64,000 nucleotides of DNA, from NCBI GenBank assembly GCA_032622095.1, contig CP136068.1, positions 48,354,443 through 48,418,442 of the forward strand, given 5' to 3'. This document shows positions 22,270 to 34,369 of this stretch, one piece after another. Within the stretch, counting starts at the first letter, position 1; the number at the start of each line of letters is the position of its first letter. The position numbers and the translations under genes are program-made. The notes beneath the pieces are model-generated. The model saw nothing but the letters and a program-made list of their open reading frames with translations, was not told the origin of the DNA and did not search any database. This stretch comes from Siphonodentalium dalli (lineage: Eukaryota; Mollusca; Scaphopoda; Gadilida; Siphonodentaliidae).

Positions 22270-24031
22270 TCATATTTGGTTCACAGGATGCCCGTAACAT
22301 ATTTCGATGGACTCCGATAACTCTGCGATTATTCGGTTATTATTTAATTCGATATTACCAATATGCTCGCAATCAGTATCCGTACGTTCAATTTCACCTT
22401 CAAAGGGCCAGAAAATTGAGAAACTGTGCCGCACCCAGTTAGAGCATGAGTTACATGCAAGACGAATTTTGACAATATCCGTATGTTTTCTGATGTTGAT
22501 TCGTTTTCTTTCTTTGGCGAATGACTCCATGACAATATCATTTGCCAGTCACTTATCCACATAGAACCACATGAGAAGGAGAAGGACTAACACAATCCAT
22601 GTCATCACAAATGACTACACTACTTGCTGCTGACAACCCCCTCAACAATTGATACACGTTGGTGGATGACGATAACATCTGACTTCTTGTGTGTGATTAT
22701 GTCATTTCGATGACAAGTCTCTCCGGCATATATTTAAATTGGAACGCTTTCTGTCCCAGTTAATACAAGTTTATGATGGTACGATATGAACTGTTGACAA
22801 TTATTTAAGATTTCCGATACAATTAGATCAATCAACTGTATTTTGTTAAATGAAACGACCAAAGTGACCTTCGGTGTCGGCAGCAGCATCCATTTTGATA
22901 GCCCGCGTTTCCTACTGGCGGATGCGTCACGTGTATTCAAACATTGGCATCAATTAATGTCTCTATAATTTATGTTTACACTTCAATAATGTCTCTACCT
23001 GTTGCTTGTAAAACATAGTCCTGACATAAATGACATGTAATCATCCTCTTGTCAATATTCACAGATCTTTCTGCACCGTGAAGTGCCACACCTTCTGATT
23101 TGGAGATATTTGTATAGAAGGCATCAGGCCAAGATAGTTCGAACTCGAGCATCACTCTCTTGTCAAGTTCTAGGGATTCATCAACATTGGCCCGATCGAT
23201 GTTATCTTCCCACTAGCTATACTGACGATTCCTTCACTCGGGTGACATGTATTGACTAGTGGATCCACACCTTTTTTTGCAAATTTGTCTTTCGGTTTGC
23301 ACCTACCTGACGAATCATAAATGATGTGTCGTTTCATTTCTTTTTTGTGCACATCCAAATGTGTTGCCCTGAACACAGCTTCATCTGAAACCACTTTTAC
23401 CATTCTAGCATATATGAAGACGGAGATCCCACGTTCTAATTGAGTTCTGTTTCAGTGGTCTTTTTTGCATACCTCATAAATTTGGTTCCAATGAACAAGG
23501 CTGACCACATACCACTCCATGTTCCTGGTTGATTGATCGCCTAATGGGTTCACCTTCCAAGAAATGCAACAAAGCATCTGGAGGTAGAGACTCACCGGAC
23601 CAAAGATAGTACAAACCATAGTGAACAAAATTATGACCAGCCACAAAGTACGGCATCATGAACAGTAATGTTGACAGGTGTTGTGGCCAATCAATCTCTT
23701 TCTGCACGAACAAACATCATCATCCGCATGTTAATCCAGAGCTTTGATGTTTTGCTATGGTCTGCCTTCTCGACAAGACTGTGGACAATCTCAGTTGGTT
23801 TATCAATATTGACGAGAACTGTCCTTAAAAATCTGCCAAATTTTTCCGGAGAGCTGTCAAATTATGTGAAAATGTTTTCCCCAGAAGCATTTTCTCAATG
23901 CCTTCAAATGCATAATAACCGATAGTCACAAGAAGGCCATTAGTAAAACAACACTTCCAACAAAACTCATGATAAAATACATAGCTCCAAGTCTCAGAAT
24001 GAAATTTCCATATCGATGTGGATTTGCTCAT
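22270..24031 (-). pseudogene. decayed HALTGCDT-type transposon-associated gene
   Basis: Read on the minus strand, broken frames line up in the order I associate with a large hypothetical-protein family widespread in cnidarians, molluscs and amphioxus. They are KPTEIVHSLV..KTSKLWINM (about 23820-23720), MMPYFVAGHNFVHYGLYYL (about 23655-23600), GVDPLVNTCHPSEGIVSIAS (about 23280-23210), NVDESLELDKRVMLEFELSW (about 23180-23120), PKVTLVVSFNKIQLIDLI and HKLVLTGTESVPI (22940-22734), VVICDDMD (about 22600), and HALTGCGTVSQFSG (about 22450). The usual HALTGCDT has Gly for Asp here. At least four frame changes or stops make it non-functional. The acidic ICDDTD and HALTGCDT segments suggest a PIN/FEN-like nuclease, but that role is inference. 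It lies antisense inside the lectin intron. Confidence 0.75.
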
Positions 24032-24260
24032 GTGATTTTAACAGCAACACCGAATAGTTGTTGATGACAGGTAAAAATATTTATCACATAATTTGGCCAT
24101 AAAAGCAGTTTCATAATTATCGGTAATAGACACGTTTAATATCAGCGCGTGCGATGACGTCACGGCGTTCTTCAAATCACTTGCGATCGCTGTAGTTTAT
24201 GCTTGTTGTTTTCGATGAATATTTCGCGTTGCTTCGGGTTTATTTGATCATGTGATAAAA

Positions 24261-24405
24261 GGTATCTCACACTCGTCCTATTTTATACGTAATTTATCAA
24301 CCTCGTCCTCTAAATTCTATTTGAGCCTCGGTAAACCTCGGCTCAAATCGAATTTAGTGGACTCGGTTGATAAATTTCGTATAAAATAGAAACTCATGTG
24401 AGATC
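24261..24405. mobile_element. foldback MITE
   Basis: The arms run from GGTATCTCAC, through TATTTTATACG and AATTTATCAACC, to TTTGAGCC, and return in reverse to GTGAGATCC. The loop is about 12 bases. It has roughly 66 bases per arm with scattered mismatches, and no coding sequence. Confidence 0.8.
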
Positions 24406-27400
24406 CTCTATATATAATTTTGTCCAACCTGTATGTATAGTCTTTCAGCATGAACCATTAGTCAAGATTGTTTCCAGGTCGATTAGTTTCATGCCTATCA
24501 ATGGCACGTAAGTGGACATAGACTTTAACATTTTCATAGTAATTCATATGCTGGTGAATTAGCTTCCCATAGTGTGCAATCCGGTACAGTTGAGGTTAAC
24601 CATCACTCATTGCAGATGCCAATGAACGCTTAACTTTTATAGGGATCATAGATTATTGTATACCAACATCCTTGGGTACACCTCATGGTATTTGTCACAG
24701 AACCAGTAGAATGCCTGTGTGAGTCCTATAGCTGTGCGTTTTAATTTATGAGAATTAAGTGAGCTATGAGCAATACAGATGTTTAGAAGCCAATGTTAAT
24801 GTTAGTGTACACTTCAAACAAGCTGGAACGTACACTAATGATTATTGTTAGTATACATATTTAATTTCATATTTGTCCTCATCATTTTGTTTATCTGGCT
24901 AAAAGCAGTTCGGTGATTTATTGATGACTACACTTAGCCTGTGGAATGTATGGGAGACTGTTCTTGTATTTGAAAGCCCACCACTTTTTATTGCACAGTT
25001 GCAATCTAAAAATACAAGTTATAAAAAATGATCAACATTTAGAGCTTGGCACCCTCCAGATTTGGGTTGTGGGATATCTCCAAATACTATTTCTGCAAAA
25101 AACCTGCTTTGAGACCAAACTTTCCGGGTTCAGTTGAAAAAGTATATTTGGCTGCTGGACTGACATATGCACTGGTGTTTTTACACATGCCAACTCTGCG
25201 AGAGAATAACTTTATATTTTTTCTCAACGGGAAAAAAATAAACACTAAATGTGCACCGCTTCGTTTAAGTCCATTATACATTACACCAAAGCTAAGCAGC
25301 CATACAATCACGACAAGATATAGTATCAATGTACATGCACAATCATTCCTTTCCAGAAACTAGCGGTCAGATGCTCGTAGCCCGTTTATATATAACCATA
25401 GGTATATGCCAGAAAAAACGCCGTTCTTTTGACCGTCTATTTATCCATTGTGTGTGTGCCTGTGGCTGTCCGTAACCTGGTGCCCGGTGTTATTGTTTTG
25501 AAAGGTAATCATGTTCGGCTGGTGTTGTTAGATTGGTAATGAGATTAGCGGTTTCTATGTCTTGTCTAGTCATATTTACTGTTTGAACTTTGTCTGAAAT
25601 AGACGCACTTTTTATACTAGAATTTGCTCAAAAGGAGCGAAGGGCAATCGCACGTCGAGTTGGTTTAAGGGTTTTTAGAAAAAGTATTTATATGAAATAG
25701 AGAGGCCAACATAACGATATCATATATATACTATATTCGACTGCATACAGTTTGGGTTTATTGTGATGTCTTTAGTGTAGTTTTGTGTTTATGAGAGCTC
25801 ATTTACCCTTGTTTTCTGCTCCATATGTGGTCTTCTCCTTTAAAAACGCAGGGGCTATAGTATACGATTCCCCGACAGGTGGTGGGCGGGCTTTATCTAC
25901 CGGGTTGATCATTGCAGATCTCACCGACGGGGGTGGCTATACATCCCCGACAGGGATGGGGATGTAGCCCCCTGACTCATCCCCGGGTGCCACCCAACAT
26001 AATTTAGTATCGATCATTTCTCGTCTTAAGCGAATGCAAGACCGCGCTCTTAGCATGGAGTGCCAACAGGGACGTGTCGACAGGGGTGGTTATGCTGTGT
26101 CTTACCCCCAAACTGTAGTCAAACATAATGCAACATTAATTGGAAAATTCACAACAAAATTAGGTTGAAATTGAAGTTTGATTTTCCAACAATTTCTTAG
26201 TGACGAATTTGTTGTTTTTAGACCAACATTTGCATATTTCCCTCTCTTTTGCAAAATTCTGGACTGAAATGGCCATTAGTTGGCAATTTTCAAACCTAAG
26301 GGTAAGTGTGAGGTTTAAAATTGCCCCGAATTGGAAAGCTTGAGGCCAGTCTAGATGCTAGGATTATCAAAGTTTCATGTTCAGATTTTCAAAATGTTCT
26401 CACATCGGTCCTAACCATCGGCCGACCCGTGTGTTCTGTGCCCTTGTCAGTAGTTACTTGCTAATTAATTTAAGAAAAAATAAATCGTGGTGTAAATTTG
26501 TCTGGCATTATACCACTAGATGTTAGGATTTTTAAATCTCATACTGGGCCGAACCATCCTTTTCATCCCCCTGCATGGCCAGTGGCCACAAGTCTACTGG
26601 TCCATTTAGAATAGGCTACCATCTAGTAGTCTGTGAGGGAACATTTGGGAAACATCGAAGCACCGGTGGTGGGAGGTGCAAATTTAATTACGCAAACTTA
26701 TGAGTTTGGTGTGTTCAATGGGGTGGGGTGCAGTTGGATATTCCAAGGTGGAGACCACCCAAACGAAAAGCCTCTAGCCAAGTCCCGAGTGCCAAATATC
26801 CCAGACTCAACAAGGGGTGCCCCTCGCGACATACATGTAGTTTCTGCTTTCGGCATAGAAGAGCACGTGGGATAAATGTGTTTTCTATCCGAGAATACAC
26901 TGCACCGGCAATATATTGACCATACTCTGAATGAAAACGCTTCCGTGGCGATCACACGGTAACTTCGTGCTGACAGTGAGACGATAATTGTGGTGTAGAA
27001 ATGATACGGAAGACCGATTGTCAAAAAACGCAACATCAAAATACACAGGGCAAGGCTTATCGATCAAAACTGTGGAGTGTGTTTTCATTGTGTATTTCTC
27101 GCGTATACCCATGGTTATATAAAAACGGGCTACGAACATCTGACCGCAGAAGTTCCATACTGTCTATGCCCGGGGCTAATTGACGCAAAAATTAAAACGC
27201 GCTTATTAGTTTCTTATTATTTACTGACATAATTTTCTCCGAGAAGATAACAAAATAACTTTACTAACTTTATATCATTATATCACATTGTTGCGTCCTA
27301 GCTCTCTGCACCAAATCAATATGTGAGAATATAGGTTCTGACACAAGATCAGATAATATACATGTTGGTATATTGTTACTCAAAACACATACAATAGTTA

Positions 27401-27473
27401 ACCGAGGTTGAGACAAGTCACAATGACATTGCTGGCTATACGTATTTTGAGAAGTCAAGAAGTGAAGTGTAGG
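24406..27473. other. intron interval with dispersed repeats, no gene recognised
   Basis: A moderately GC-rich patch at 25840-26000 has repeated CCCCGACAGG and GGGGATGTAGCCCC-like words. A passage at 26100-26300 (GACCAACATTTGCATATT) recurs inverted at 37390-37460. Open frames at 25046-25363 and 26633-27039 resemble no family I know. I support no gene here. Confidence 0.35.
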
Positions 27474-27911
27474 GTCCGAATCGGCATCTCTGGTTTAGAC
27501 TAGGTTTTATTCTATACCTGGTTTTACTCTAGTTTAAACTAGGTTTAAGTATGAGTAAAACTTGGTTTTACTGCTTTACTGTAGTAAAACTAGGATTTAC
27601 GGGCCTGAAACTAGGTTTGAATGTAGTTAAACCCAGTTTTGTAATAAACTCAGTTTTATTGGCGTGATAAAGTTATGATAATATCGCTAATTGTTTGTGG
27701 TGAATTGGGGATATAACGATCAGGAGACGATTATCTATGTCTGATTTATCCGTACCATACGTCTCATCTCGAAAATATACGTTTGAATATACTTTGAAAA
27801 AACATCAAAGTAAAACCACCCTACCCCAGGTTTTACTAAAACCTAGTTTGGTGTGTTTTAGTATTCGGTCGATTTTTTTCGCCCAGTTTGATGTTGTTTC
27901 TTCGCTTATAT

Positions 27912-28591
27912 CACTGTCGGATACCCGTTTAGGTTCGGACATTCCAAGATGGCGGCGCCCAGTAAAGAAGATAAATATTTATCGTTTTTTTTTTACGAAT
28001 AGAAGATAATCAATACGCACAAAAACGCAATAAGAAAGCGATTGCACCTCGGCATGTCACTTCTATGCGAGGTTTTTGATGCGTCCGAACCTGAACGAAA
28101 TTTGTCCGAACCCGAACGAAAATTGTGTCTGAACCTGAACAAAATAATCGGGAATATTGCGCATCTGAACCTGAACATTTTGAAATTTTCAAAGGTCGTT
28201 TTTCGGAGTTAGACAATAAAAATATCGCCGGTTTTGCATTCCGAAGATGTGTGGTAACCTAATCTACCCACAACAACACATAAATTTGCGGATCCATGAG
28301 CCCAGGGCCAAAACAAATACGAAAAAGCGAACATTTCGCCGCCTCGATAAAATTTCGAAAAATTATGACGACTTGACACGCCAAATACAACAATTCACAT
28401 GCCTGTCATGCGAAAGGCGTGTTACGTAGGTGTTGGGCATACAAATTCCTACATAACTGTTTAAAGGTGTATCACCGAAAGATGTCGTTAATTGATGCTT
28501 GGAGACAATATAATTATATACTTACCGTTTATCTTCTTTACTGGGCGCCGCCATCTTGGAATGTCCGAACCTAAACGGGTATCCGACAGTG
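27912..28591. mobile_element. CACTA-type MITE with identical 64 bp TIRs
   Basis: The element begins CACTGTCGGATACCCG and ends with the exact complement. Positions 27912-27975 and 28528-28591 are identical over 64 bases on opposite strands. TATAT flanks both sides, compatible with a TAT target duplication. Inside, TCCGAACCTGAACG-like words repeat four times (about 28084-28175) and echo the TIR, like CACTA subterminal repeats. The identical arms imply recent activity. It is 680 bp with no transposase. Confidence 0.85.
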
Positions 28592-28739
28592 TATATGGGA
28601 GTGTTTCTTTTGCGTTTGGGAAGGCGTTTATGCTCGGGCGTTTGTCACTCAATATTAATTTATGTACACATATGAGAGATTCAGTGGAATTCGGGGAGGG
28701 GATGTCGGTACTTATAACTTCTAACAAATATGCCAGCGT

Positions 28740-29220
28740 TATACCCATTTCGACCCCCTCGCGTGGTACCACTCGGTGAGGGGTGGTGTGTTTCTATGGG
28801 GTATTTGGGGGCCACGCACCATGCCGTAAAACTTACCGAAATATACATTTTTTTGCGAATAAGTCATAAAATGGTCCATACCCCATTTTCACCCAGCGGG
28901 TAGTTCCCCCCAGGGATGAGGGTGGGGTGTTTCTGTGGGGTATTTGGTGCGGGCCACCCAGTCAAATCGGTCGAAATCCTTACCGTTCTCAAAAATGGCC
29001 CATATCCCATTTCCACCTCATCGCGTGGTACCCCTCGGTTGAGGGGTATGGTGGGGTGGGGGGGGGGGGGTTCTATGGTGTATGCCAGTCCTGCTGTCAA
29101 ATTAGCTTAAATCCTTACCGTTCCCGCGAATGGTCCATACTCTATTTTCACCCCCTCCGGGTGGTACCCACGGGGTGAGGGTGTTTCTAGTGAGTATTTG
29201 GGGCGGTCAAATTGACCGAA
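28740..29220 (+). repeat. four ~130 bp tandem units
   Basis: Units start near 28748, 28888, 29008 and 29143. Each contains a TTTCACC-like word, CGGGTGGTACC-like and GGGGTGAGGGTG-like words, and TTTCTATGGGGTATTTGGG-like words. They end in AATGGTCCATACCC-like sequence. Diverged by up to perhaps a quarter. A G run sits at 29057-29070. Confidence 0.75.
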
Positions 29221-29537
29221 AGAGATGTTTTGCGAATAAGGAATAGTGAATAAGTTTCAATCGTCATGATCGTCCATGATATTAGATAATAAGTAACCGC
29301 TATACAACAGTTCGTGAATTCGTTGTGATTTCTCAAAGCGCACGGGTTATTCGCCTGCTTAGGAGATTGGATTGGGACAACCGGGCGCGTGACCCGACAA
29401 TGTATTGACAAGTAGCCATAATAAACAGACAGACCACGCCTCCTACCCTTGTAATTGCACAATTGTGGCCCATAGGTAACGCAATCGATCAAATCCATGT
29501 CGTACCCGTGGTCTAAACTGGAGATGCCTGTTCGGAC

Positions 29538-30215
29538 TTAAATCACCATTGGCTGTACATTTCCAACATAAGGGGGTTACGTTGGAAATTGCCAAACGTT
29601 GTTCATATTGAAGTACCATTTGGAAAATTCTAATCCAAGGATATGAGCAAATGAGATTTTCCAAAGTTAGAACTTTTGATATTGGTGTATAGTCTTAATT
29701 TCCAAGGTGTACACCCGCAATGGAGACCGTCTGATAACGTACCTGGCTTTAACCGATAAAATATTATCAAAGGTTAACACATCTCAACCTGGGCAACGCC
29801 GGTTGACACTGCTAGTGATTAATATACTATTTAAACCCACTTTCAAATTTAGTGTTTCAATGTGATGATACAAACATGTCTGTATATTCCAGTGGTATAG
29901 TATTGGTGACTGCAGTCTGGTATTAGTAGTGGTACTACACATAACTATGACTCTATCACCCTATGACTATTGAATCACAACATGCATGTGTGGTTGCTCC
30001 AATACTCGCCAAGTTCGGTCATATTAATTTTCAACAGCAACCGACAACGAAAAAGTCCACCGCCGTGTCCTACGTCAGAAACGATCTAACCATTCCATTC
30101 CCTGGATGAAGCAAGATTAAATTTAGATGTGTTTCATATAGACCATAACTGTCCAACCCAAAGAATCATACTTCCGTTCCCCAACCAATATACATGCACC
30201 TTCATTGCATTGCAG
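29538..30215. other. 3' end of lectin intron, no gene seen
   Basis: Nothing was recognised except the acceptor region of exon B at the end (ACCTTCATTGCATTGCAG). Confidence 0.4.
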
Positions 30216-30430
30216 AAACCATTTGGATGGACGCGAGAAGGCTCAACTTAACTTCACCGTGGATGTCCTGGAGGGACGAGGTGACATGGGTTCCCTGGTA
30301 TAACGATCATTCACACACTGATGGAGAGAACTGTGCGTTTGCAGTAGAGTGGGGTGATTACCTGTATGAAGACATGGCGTGTGGTGGATCTACACAAGTC
30401 AGCTTTGCGTGCCAGATCGAAGTTAATTGA
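30216..30430 (+). CDS. C-type lectin gene, exon B (C-terminal half of CTLD, stop)
   Basis: This terminal coding exon follows the acceptor CATTGCATTGCAG and completes the domain begun at 15037-15258, with matching phase 1. It carries TIWMDARRLN (the WIGL-like position), WMSWRDEVTW, GENCAFAVEWGD, YEDMACGG and SFACQIEVN, then TGA at 30428. Its three cysteines complete the canonical six. The sugar-specificity EPN or QPD tripeptide is absent from the long loop, and the WND motif is replaced by YED. Classical calcium-dependent mannose or galactose binding is therefore doubtful. With exon A the domain is 145 residues, normal for a CTLD, and the protein ends three residues after the last cysteine-strand. 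An AATAAA lies at 31163. Confidence 0.92.
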
Positions 30431-31185
30431 ATCACGGATTGAACATAGTTTGACATTGCGTGTAACCCCGTTATCTACTGAATGTGTTTTCATATTTTGA
30501 TTACAAATGAATGCACTTGGATGGCCTACATGTATTATTCATATGTAGGTACTTCCGATAAGAAATGAGCAGAAATGAAAAAAAATTCACGCTCACTCAA
30601 TGTAAAACATGTATTTAAGTTCGTGGTATATTATAAACACCATTATTTTACACGTTAATTACGCATGTCGACGTTTAAAAATTAGTATGCTGTGTGTTTA
30701 TCGACATTCCGGAACTGTATACTGATCTCAGAAATAATATGACAATTGTGTACTACATAATAAGAAACCATACACAGTCCATGTCCAAATGAAATTGTTT
30801 CAAGAACAGGGCATAGTAGATACATTAAATTGGTAAATATACGTCCATGAAATATAATCAACTAGAGCATACATGTACCATACCATAAAAGGGTTTTGAG
30901 CATTTGACATAATATGTCAACAAACCATTTTATTGTAATGGGTCAGTGATAAGTTAGCAACGAATAGCAATGGTGCCCCCATATCGCAAGTTGATACATA
31001 TGCATTGATATGTGAACTATATTTTATCTTGGAAAAAACATTTAATGATGAAAAATCTTTTTTGGATATTCCCACAAAAGCGTGGAAACTAAACATATTT
31101 AAGTCCTACTTTACCAAATATTTAACAAATAATTTCCCATTGCGACCAGTTTATGAATACTGAATAAAACGTGGTGTGAAATTCA
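30431..31185 (+). other. probable 3' UTR of lectin gene
   Basis: This is AT-rich non-coding sequence after the lectin stop codon. The first AATAAA on the + strand that I noticed is at 31163-31168, which would give a 3' UTR of roughly 750 bases. The end is inferred only from this hexamer. Confidence 0.4.
31163..31168 (+). promoter_or_regulatory. candidate polyadenylation signal
   Basis: AATAAA, 733 bases after the lectin stop codon, followed within about 20 bases by a GT-containing stretch. Confidence 0.35.
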
Positions 31186-32760
31186 CTACAGTAAGGGCTA
31201 CGAGCGATTCACAATATTCACAATACAAACCGTTCATAACACCATCAGTAGCTCGAAGCGAATGTGACTCACAACACTTTAGTTTTTCAACCAGGCTCTG
31301 TTCGGGATTTAATCCATTAACTGGATAATTGTACATGCCCACCCCAGATACGAAATGATATCATATGCGTATCGCGATTCACTTTAGACTTACTGTTATT
31401 GAAATTTCAATCCACACCGACAAATTGTGGGCTGGTACAATGATAATTTAATTTCTCATTTCTAATAGCATGACATTTTATGCCTAAATCAAAATAGCCA
31501 TGCTGTAACAATTGAAATTGGTAACTAAAGAAGTCGGCCCAATGCAAATTCGACCCCAAACGAAGACGGCCCCACGTGAACTCGACCCAGATAGGTCAGC
31601 CCTATGAACGAAAGAACAAATACAACAAAATTCTGTCGCTGTCACGTAAATGTCGTTATCAGTGATGGCCGCAGAAATCTCGGCGATACTTCTTAGTAGC
31701 TGGAAAACTATGGGATGTTGCATTTCAAAGAACATCAGGTTTTAAGCATGCAGATTAATGGACAACATTTACAGGCTCAAAGAACGTTTGTTATTCAGCA
31801 TGTCACATCGATACTATTGTATTAAGACCATAGTTAATAAATATATTTTAGCACCAGTCAGGGGTCTCAAAATACGCTGATTAGTCATTTAATAATAATT
31901 ATTCTCGAAAGGTTTCTTATTTTGAACAATATACCGTAATTATATTAAACATGTAAATGATGGCATAAATATTATCAACAATCTTGTTTACATTAATTTA
32001 TGCGAATGTAGCATGTGTTTAACTTGAGGGACATGAACATCATTCAGGATAAAAATCCTTTAAACGTATATGTACATGTATAATCATGAAACATAGGGTC
32101 CTCTAAATTTGCCCCTGCAATAAGCAATGACGTGGGAAACGCTGTGGCAACATGTATAATCTATAATGCAGTATGGTTCCTTATGTGTTGATTCAAAGTG
32201 CAGTATTTGTCATGGGGATTTGGAAATCTATATATTTTCGGAAAGGTTAACCCTCGCTGAGTTTAAAAAATCGGTGTTTCCATTGTTCACGACGCCCCAT
32301 GGTGGCCATCTTTGATTTTTTTTAAATCGCCGTCAAAACATTAATATTAGTTTTCCATTGAATGGAAGTATCCAATGGACGTCCATACAGAATAATTATC
32401 AATTGAACATGCATCACTTAATGAGTTTGGATGCACTTGTATTATTTTCACTTAACAAGCAGCACAACATTGCTTCCTGTCGTCCATCATGGACTTACAA
32501 AATAGCCGGCTAGTAGATATTTGCCATTGAAATTACATCAATAAGAACTTATGGTCGTTATAGTATAGCGGCCTCGTGCATATATTTTGGAGCAATTGTT
32601 GATGGATCACGGACGCACAACCGGACGATGGGCGCAAAACCATAGCAATAGTTCAAACTTGATTTTGTCAAGTCGAGCTAATAAAAGCTTTAACATAAAT
32701 AGCACAACCTGTTTGTATTTATTTTAAATAAGGACTCTGGCGAAAGAAGAAGAACCCTGG
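31186..32760. other. interval with short degenerate repeats, no gene
   Basis: A short series of TCGGCCC, TTCGACCCC, GACGGCCCC and CTCGACCC words occurs at 31534-31608. A GGTGGCCATCTTTGATTT passage occurs near 32300. I see no gene. Confidence 0.4.
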
Positions 32761-32774
32761 CTGGGGCGTCAATT

Positions 32775-33285
32775 TGTTTCAAAATCCTACCTAAACTTAA
32801 GTTTAGTTTTAAGTTTATTGTCGTTGCAATGCCCTTAAATATAATACAATACTGCCTATATGTCTAAGGCATGCTATACTACAGTGAATCAATGAACAGG
32901 CATAGTGAGCTATTGCCTCCATGAATCTGACATATCAATATTGAACGGTCCACATGGTTTGTTATACAGTATTTCAATTAATTATCCATAGCCGAGGTGG
33001 AGAGGTGGTGGACACACACACAGTTTGGGCTAGACGAGGTTTTCGCGTGCTCAAACTATTACATTGGCAAACATCGGGACCGCTTTCAATCATACTACGA
33101 GTTGAGAGACATTTCAATATGCAATTCCGATTGATACATATCCATTCTGATAATAAATGAGAACTTATTCACGCAAATCGAAGCAATGAACACAGTACAT
33201 CCATCAATTTGTTTAAAAATTTAACCTAAACTTAGTTTTAAATATATTGTCTTTTCAACACCCTCATCCCTAAATATACATGTCG
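32775..33285. repeat. ~430 bp direct repeat flanking a SINE
   Basis: TCAATTTGTTTCAAAAT..ACCTAAACTTA near 32769 and its near-copy near 33203 flank the SINE relic. Each is followed by TATTGTC-NTTNCAA-type sequence. The direct flanking copies suggest a tandem duplication whose spacing is close to the 423 bp unit at 51297. Confidence 0.45.
32988..33200 (+). mobile_element. tRNA-derived SINE, diverged single copy
   Basis: TAGCCGAGGTGG (A-box-like) and CAGTTTGGGCTAGACGAGGT match the tRNA-like head of the SINE array at 51297-52451. They are followed by ATCGGGACCG, TTCCGATTGATACAT and TTCACGCAAATCGAAGCAAT, which match its body in the same order. The B box is lost. It lies on the + strand, whereas the array is on the minus strand. 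Confidence 0.75.
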
Positions 33286-33289
33286 TGTG

Positions 33290-34160
33290 TCCGTCCGTCT
33301 GTCCGCAGACACTTTACGCATAATACGACAACTCAAACATTTTCTATCCGATCAGAGCCATATTTTGTATATGGGTTTCTCAGGCTAAAATACAGATCAA
33401 GTTCAAATATGGGTTTGATTCAAGTTTTTATTTAAATAGTTATGGCCCTTTTTCGACTTAGAATTCACGCATTCTACCATAACTCAAACATTTGTTATCT
33501 GATTGGAACCAAATTTGGTATATGAGTTTCTCAGCACAACATACAGATCGAGTTTGAATGTGGGTTTTTTTAATGGAGTTAAAAGTTTTAATTGAAATAT
33601 TGTTCATTTGTATGGATGTTCTCATTATATTTTTTCAATTAATCATTCTTCTATTATATCTCCAGGTTTCTCCTCATTCACTTGCATGGATTTCTGTTGT
33701 TAAAAAATAACACTTCTCAACATTCCTGATACTTTCATTTGGTATGTCTCATTTTATATTGGTTTATTTAGACACACTCTTTGCCCCTATTGATTGATTA
33801 ATTTATTTTTATTTTTATGTGTATCCATACCATAGTATGGTACACATATTGTCGATGTCCGGATTGACCACTTGTCGTCCGTCCGGTAGACACATTACGC
33901 ATGGTGCGATAACTCAAACATTTTTGTATACGATCGGAACCAAATTTTGTATATCTGTTTCTCAGCCCAAAATACAGATGGGTTTGATCTAATGTTTTTT
34001 AATGGAGTTATGGCCCTTATTCGACTTATAATTTCAATCATGCTGCAATAATTACAAAAAAGATATCTGAAATCAAATTTGGTATGCGAGTTTCTCAGCC
34101 CAAAATACGGATATAATTCGAATATGGGTTTGATCCGATTTGTTTAACAGAGTTATGGGC
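33290..34160 (+). repeat. dispersed repeat, three or four diverged units
   Basis: Units contain GTCCGTCCG, then CATAACTCAAACATTT, GATNGGAACCAAATTT, GTATATGNGTTTCTCAGCCC, AAAATACAGAT, GGGTTTGAT and GAGTTATGGCCCTTATTCGA. They are seen at about 33290-33470, 33476-33600, 33880-34055 and 34055-34165. No coding frame. It is a common style of mollusc or invertebrate dispersed repeat. Confidence 0.65.
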
Positions 34161-34369
34161 GTATTTAAAACAAATCTTGTTATAATCTTTGAAGATTGAC
34201 ATTGAATGTTATGGATTTTAGATTCCTAGCTGAAAATAGCTAATCACTATCGCCAAGTTATGGGTTAAACATCTGCCGATCGTAATCGGCCTCTCGTTTT
34301 AATTTGGCCACAATATTTCTCGATCCAACGCGAACACTGTATACAAAACACCTTACCAATGACCATACA

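Larger units (their letters stand above)
27474..29537. mobile_element. 2 kb TIR element, superfamily unknown
   Basis: The ends GTCCGAATCGGCATCTC and, in complement, GTCCGAACAGGCATCTC match, with 23 of 27 bases agreeing through GTTTAGAC. The left part has repeated AAACTAGGTTTTA-like words related to the MITE at 15313. It hosts the nested element 27912-28591 and a tandem repeat at 28740-29220. No transposase was seen, and target duplication is unclear. Confidence 0.6.
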
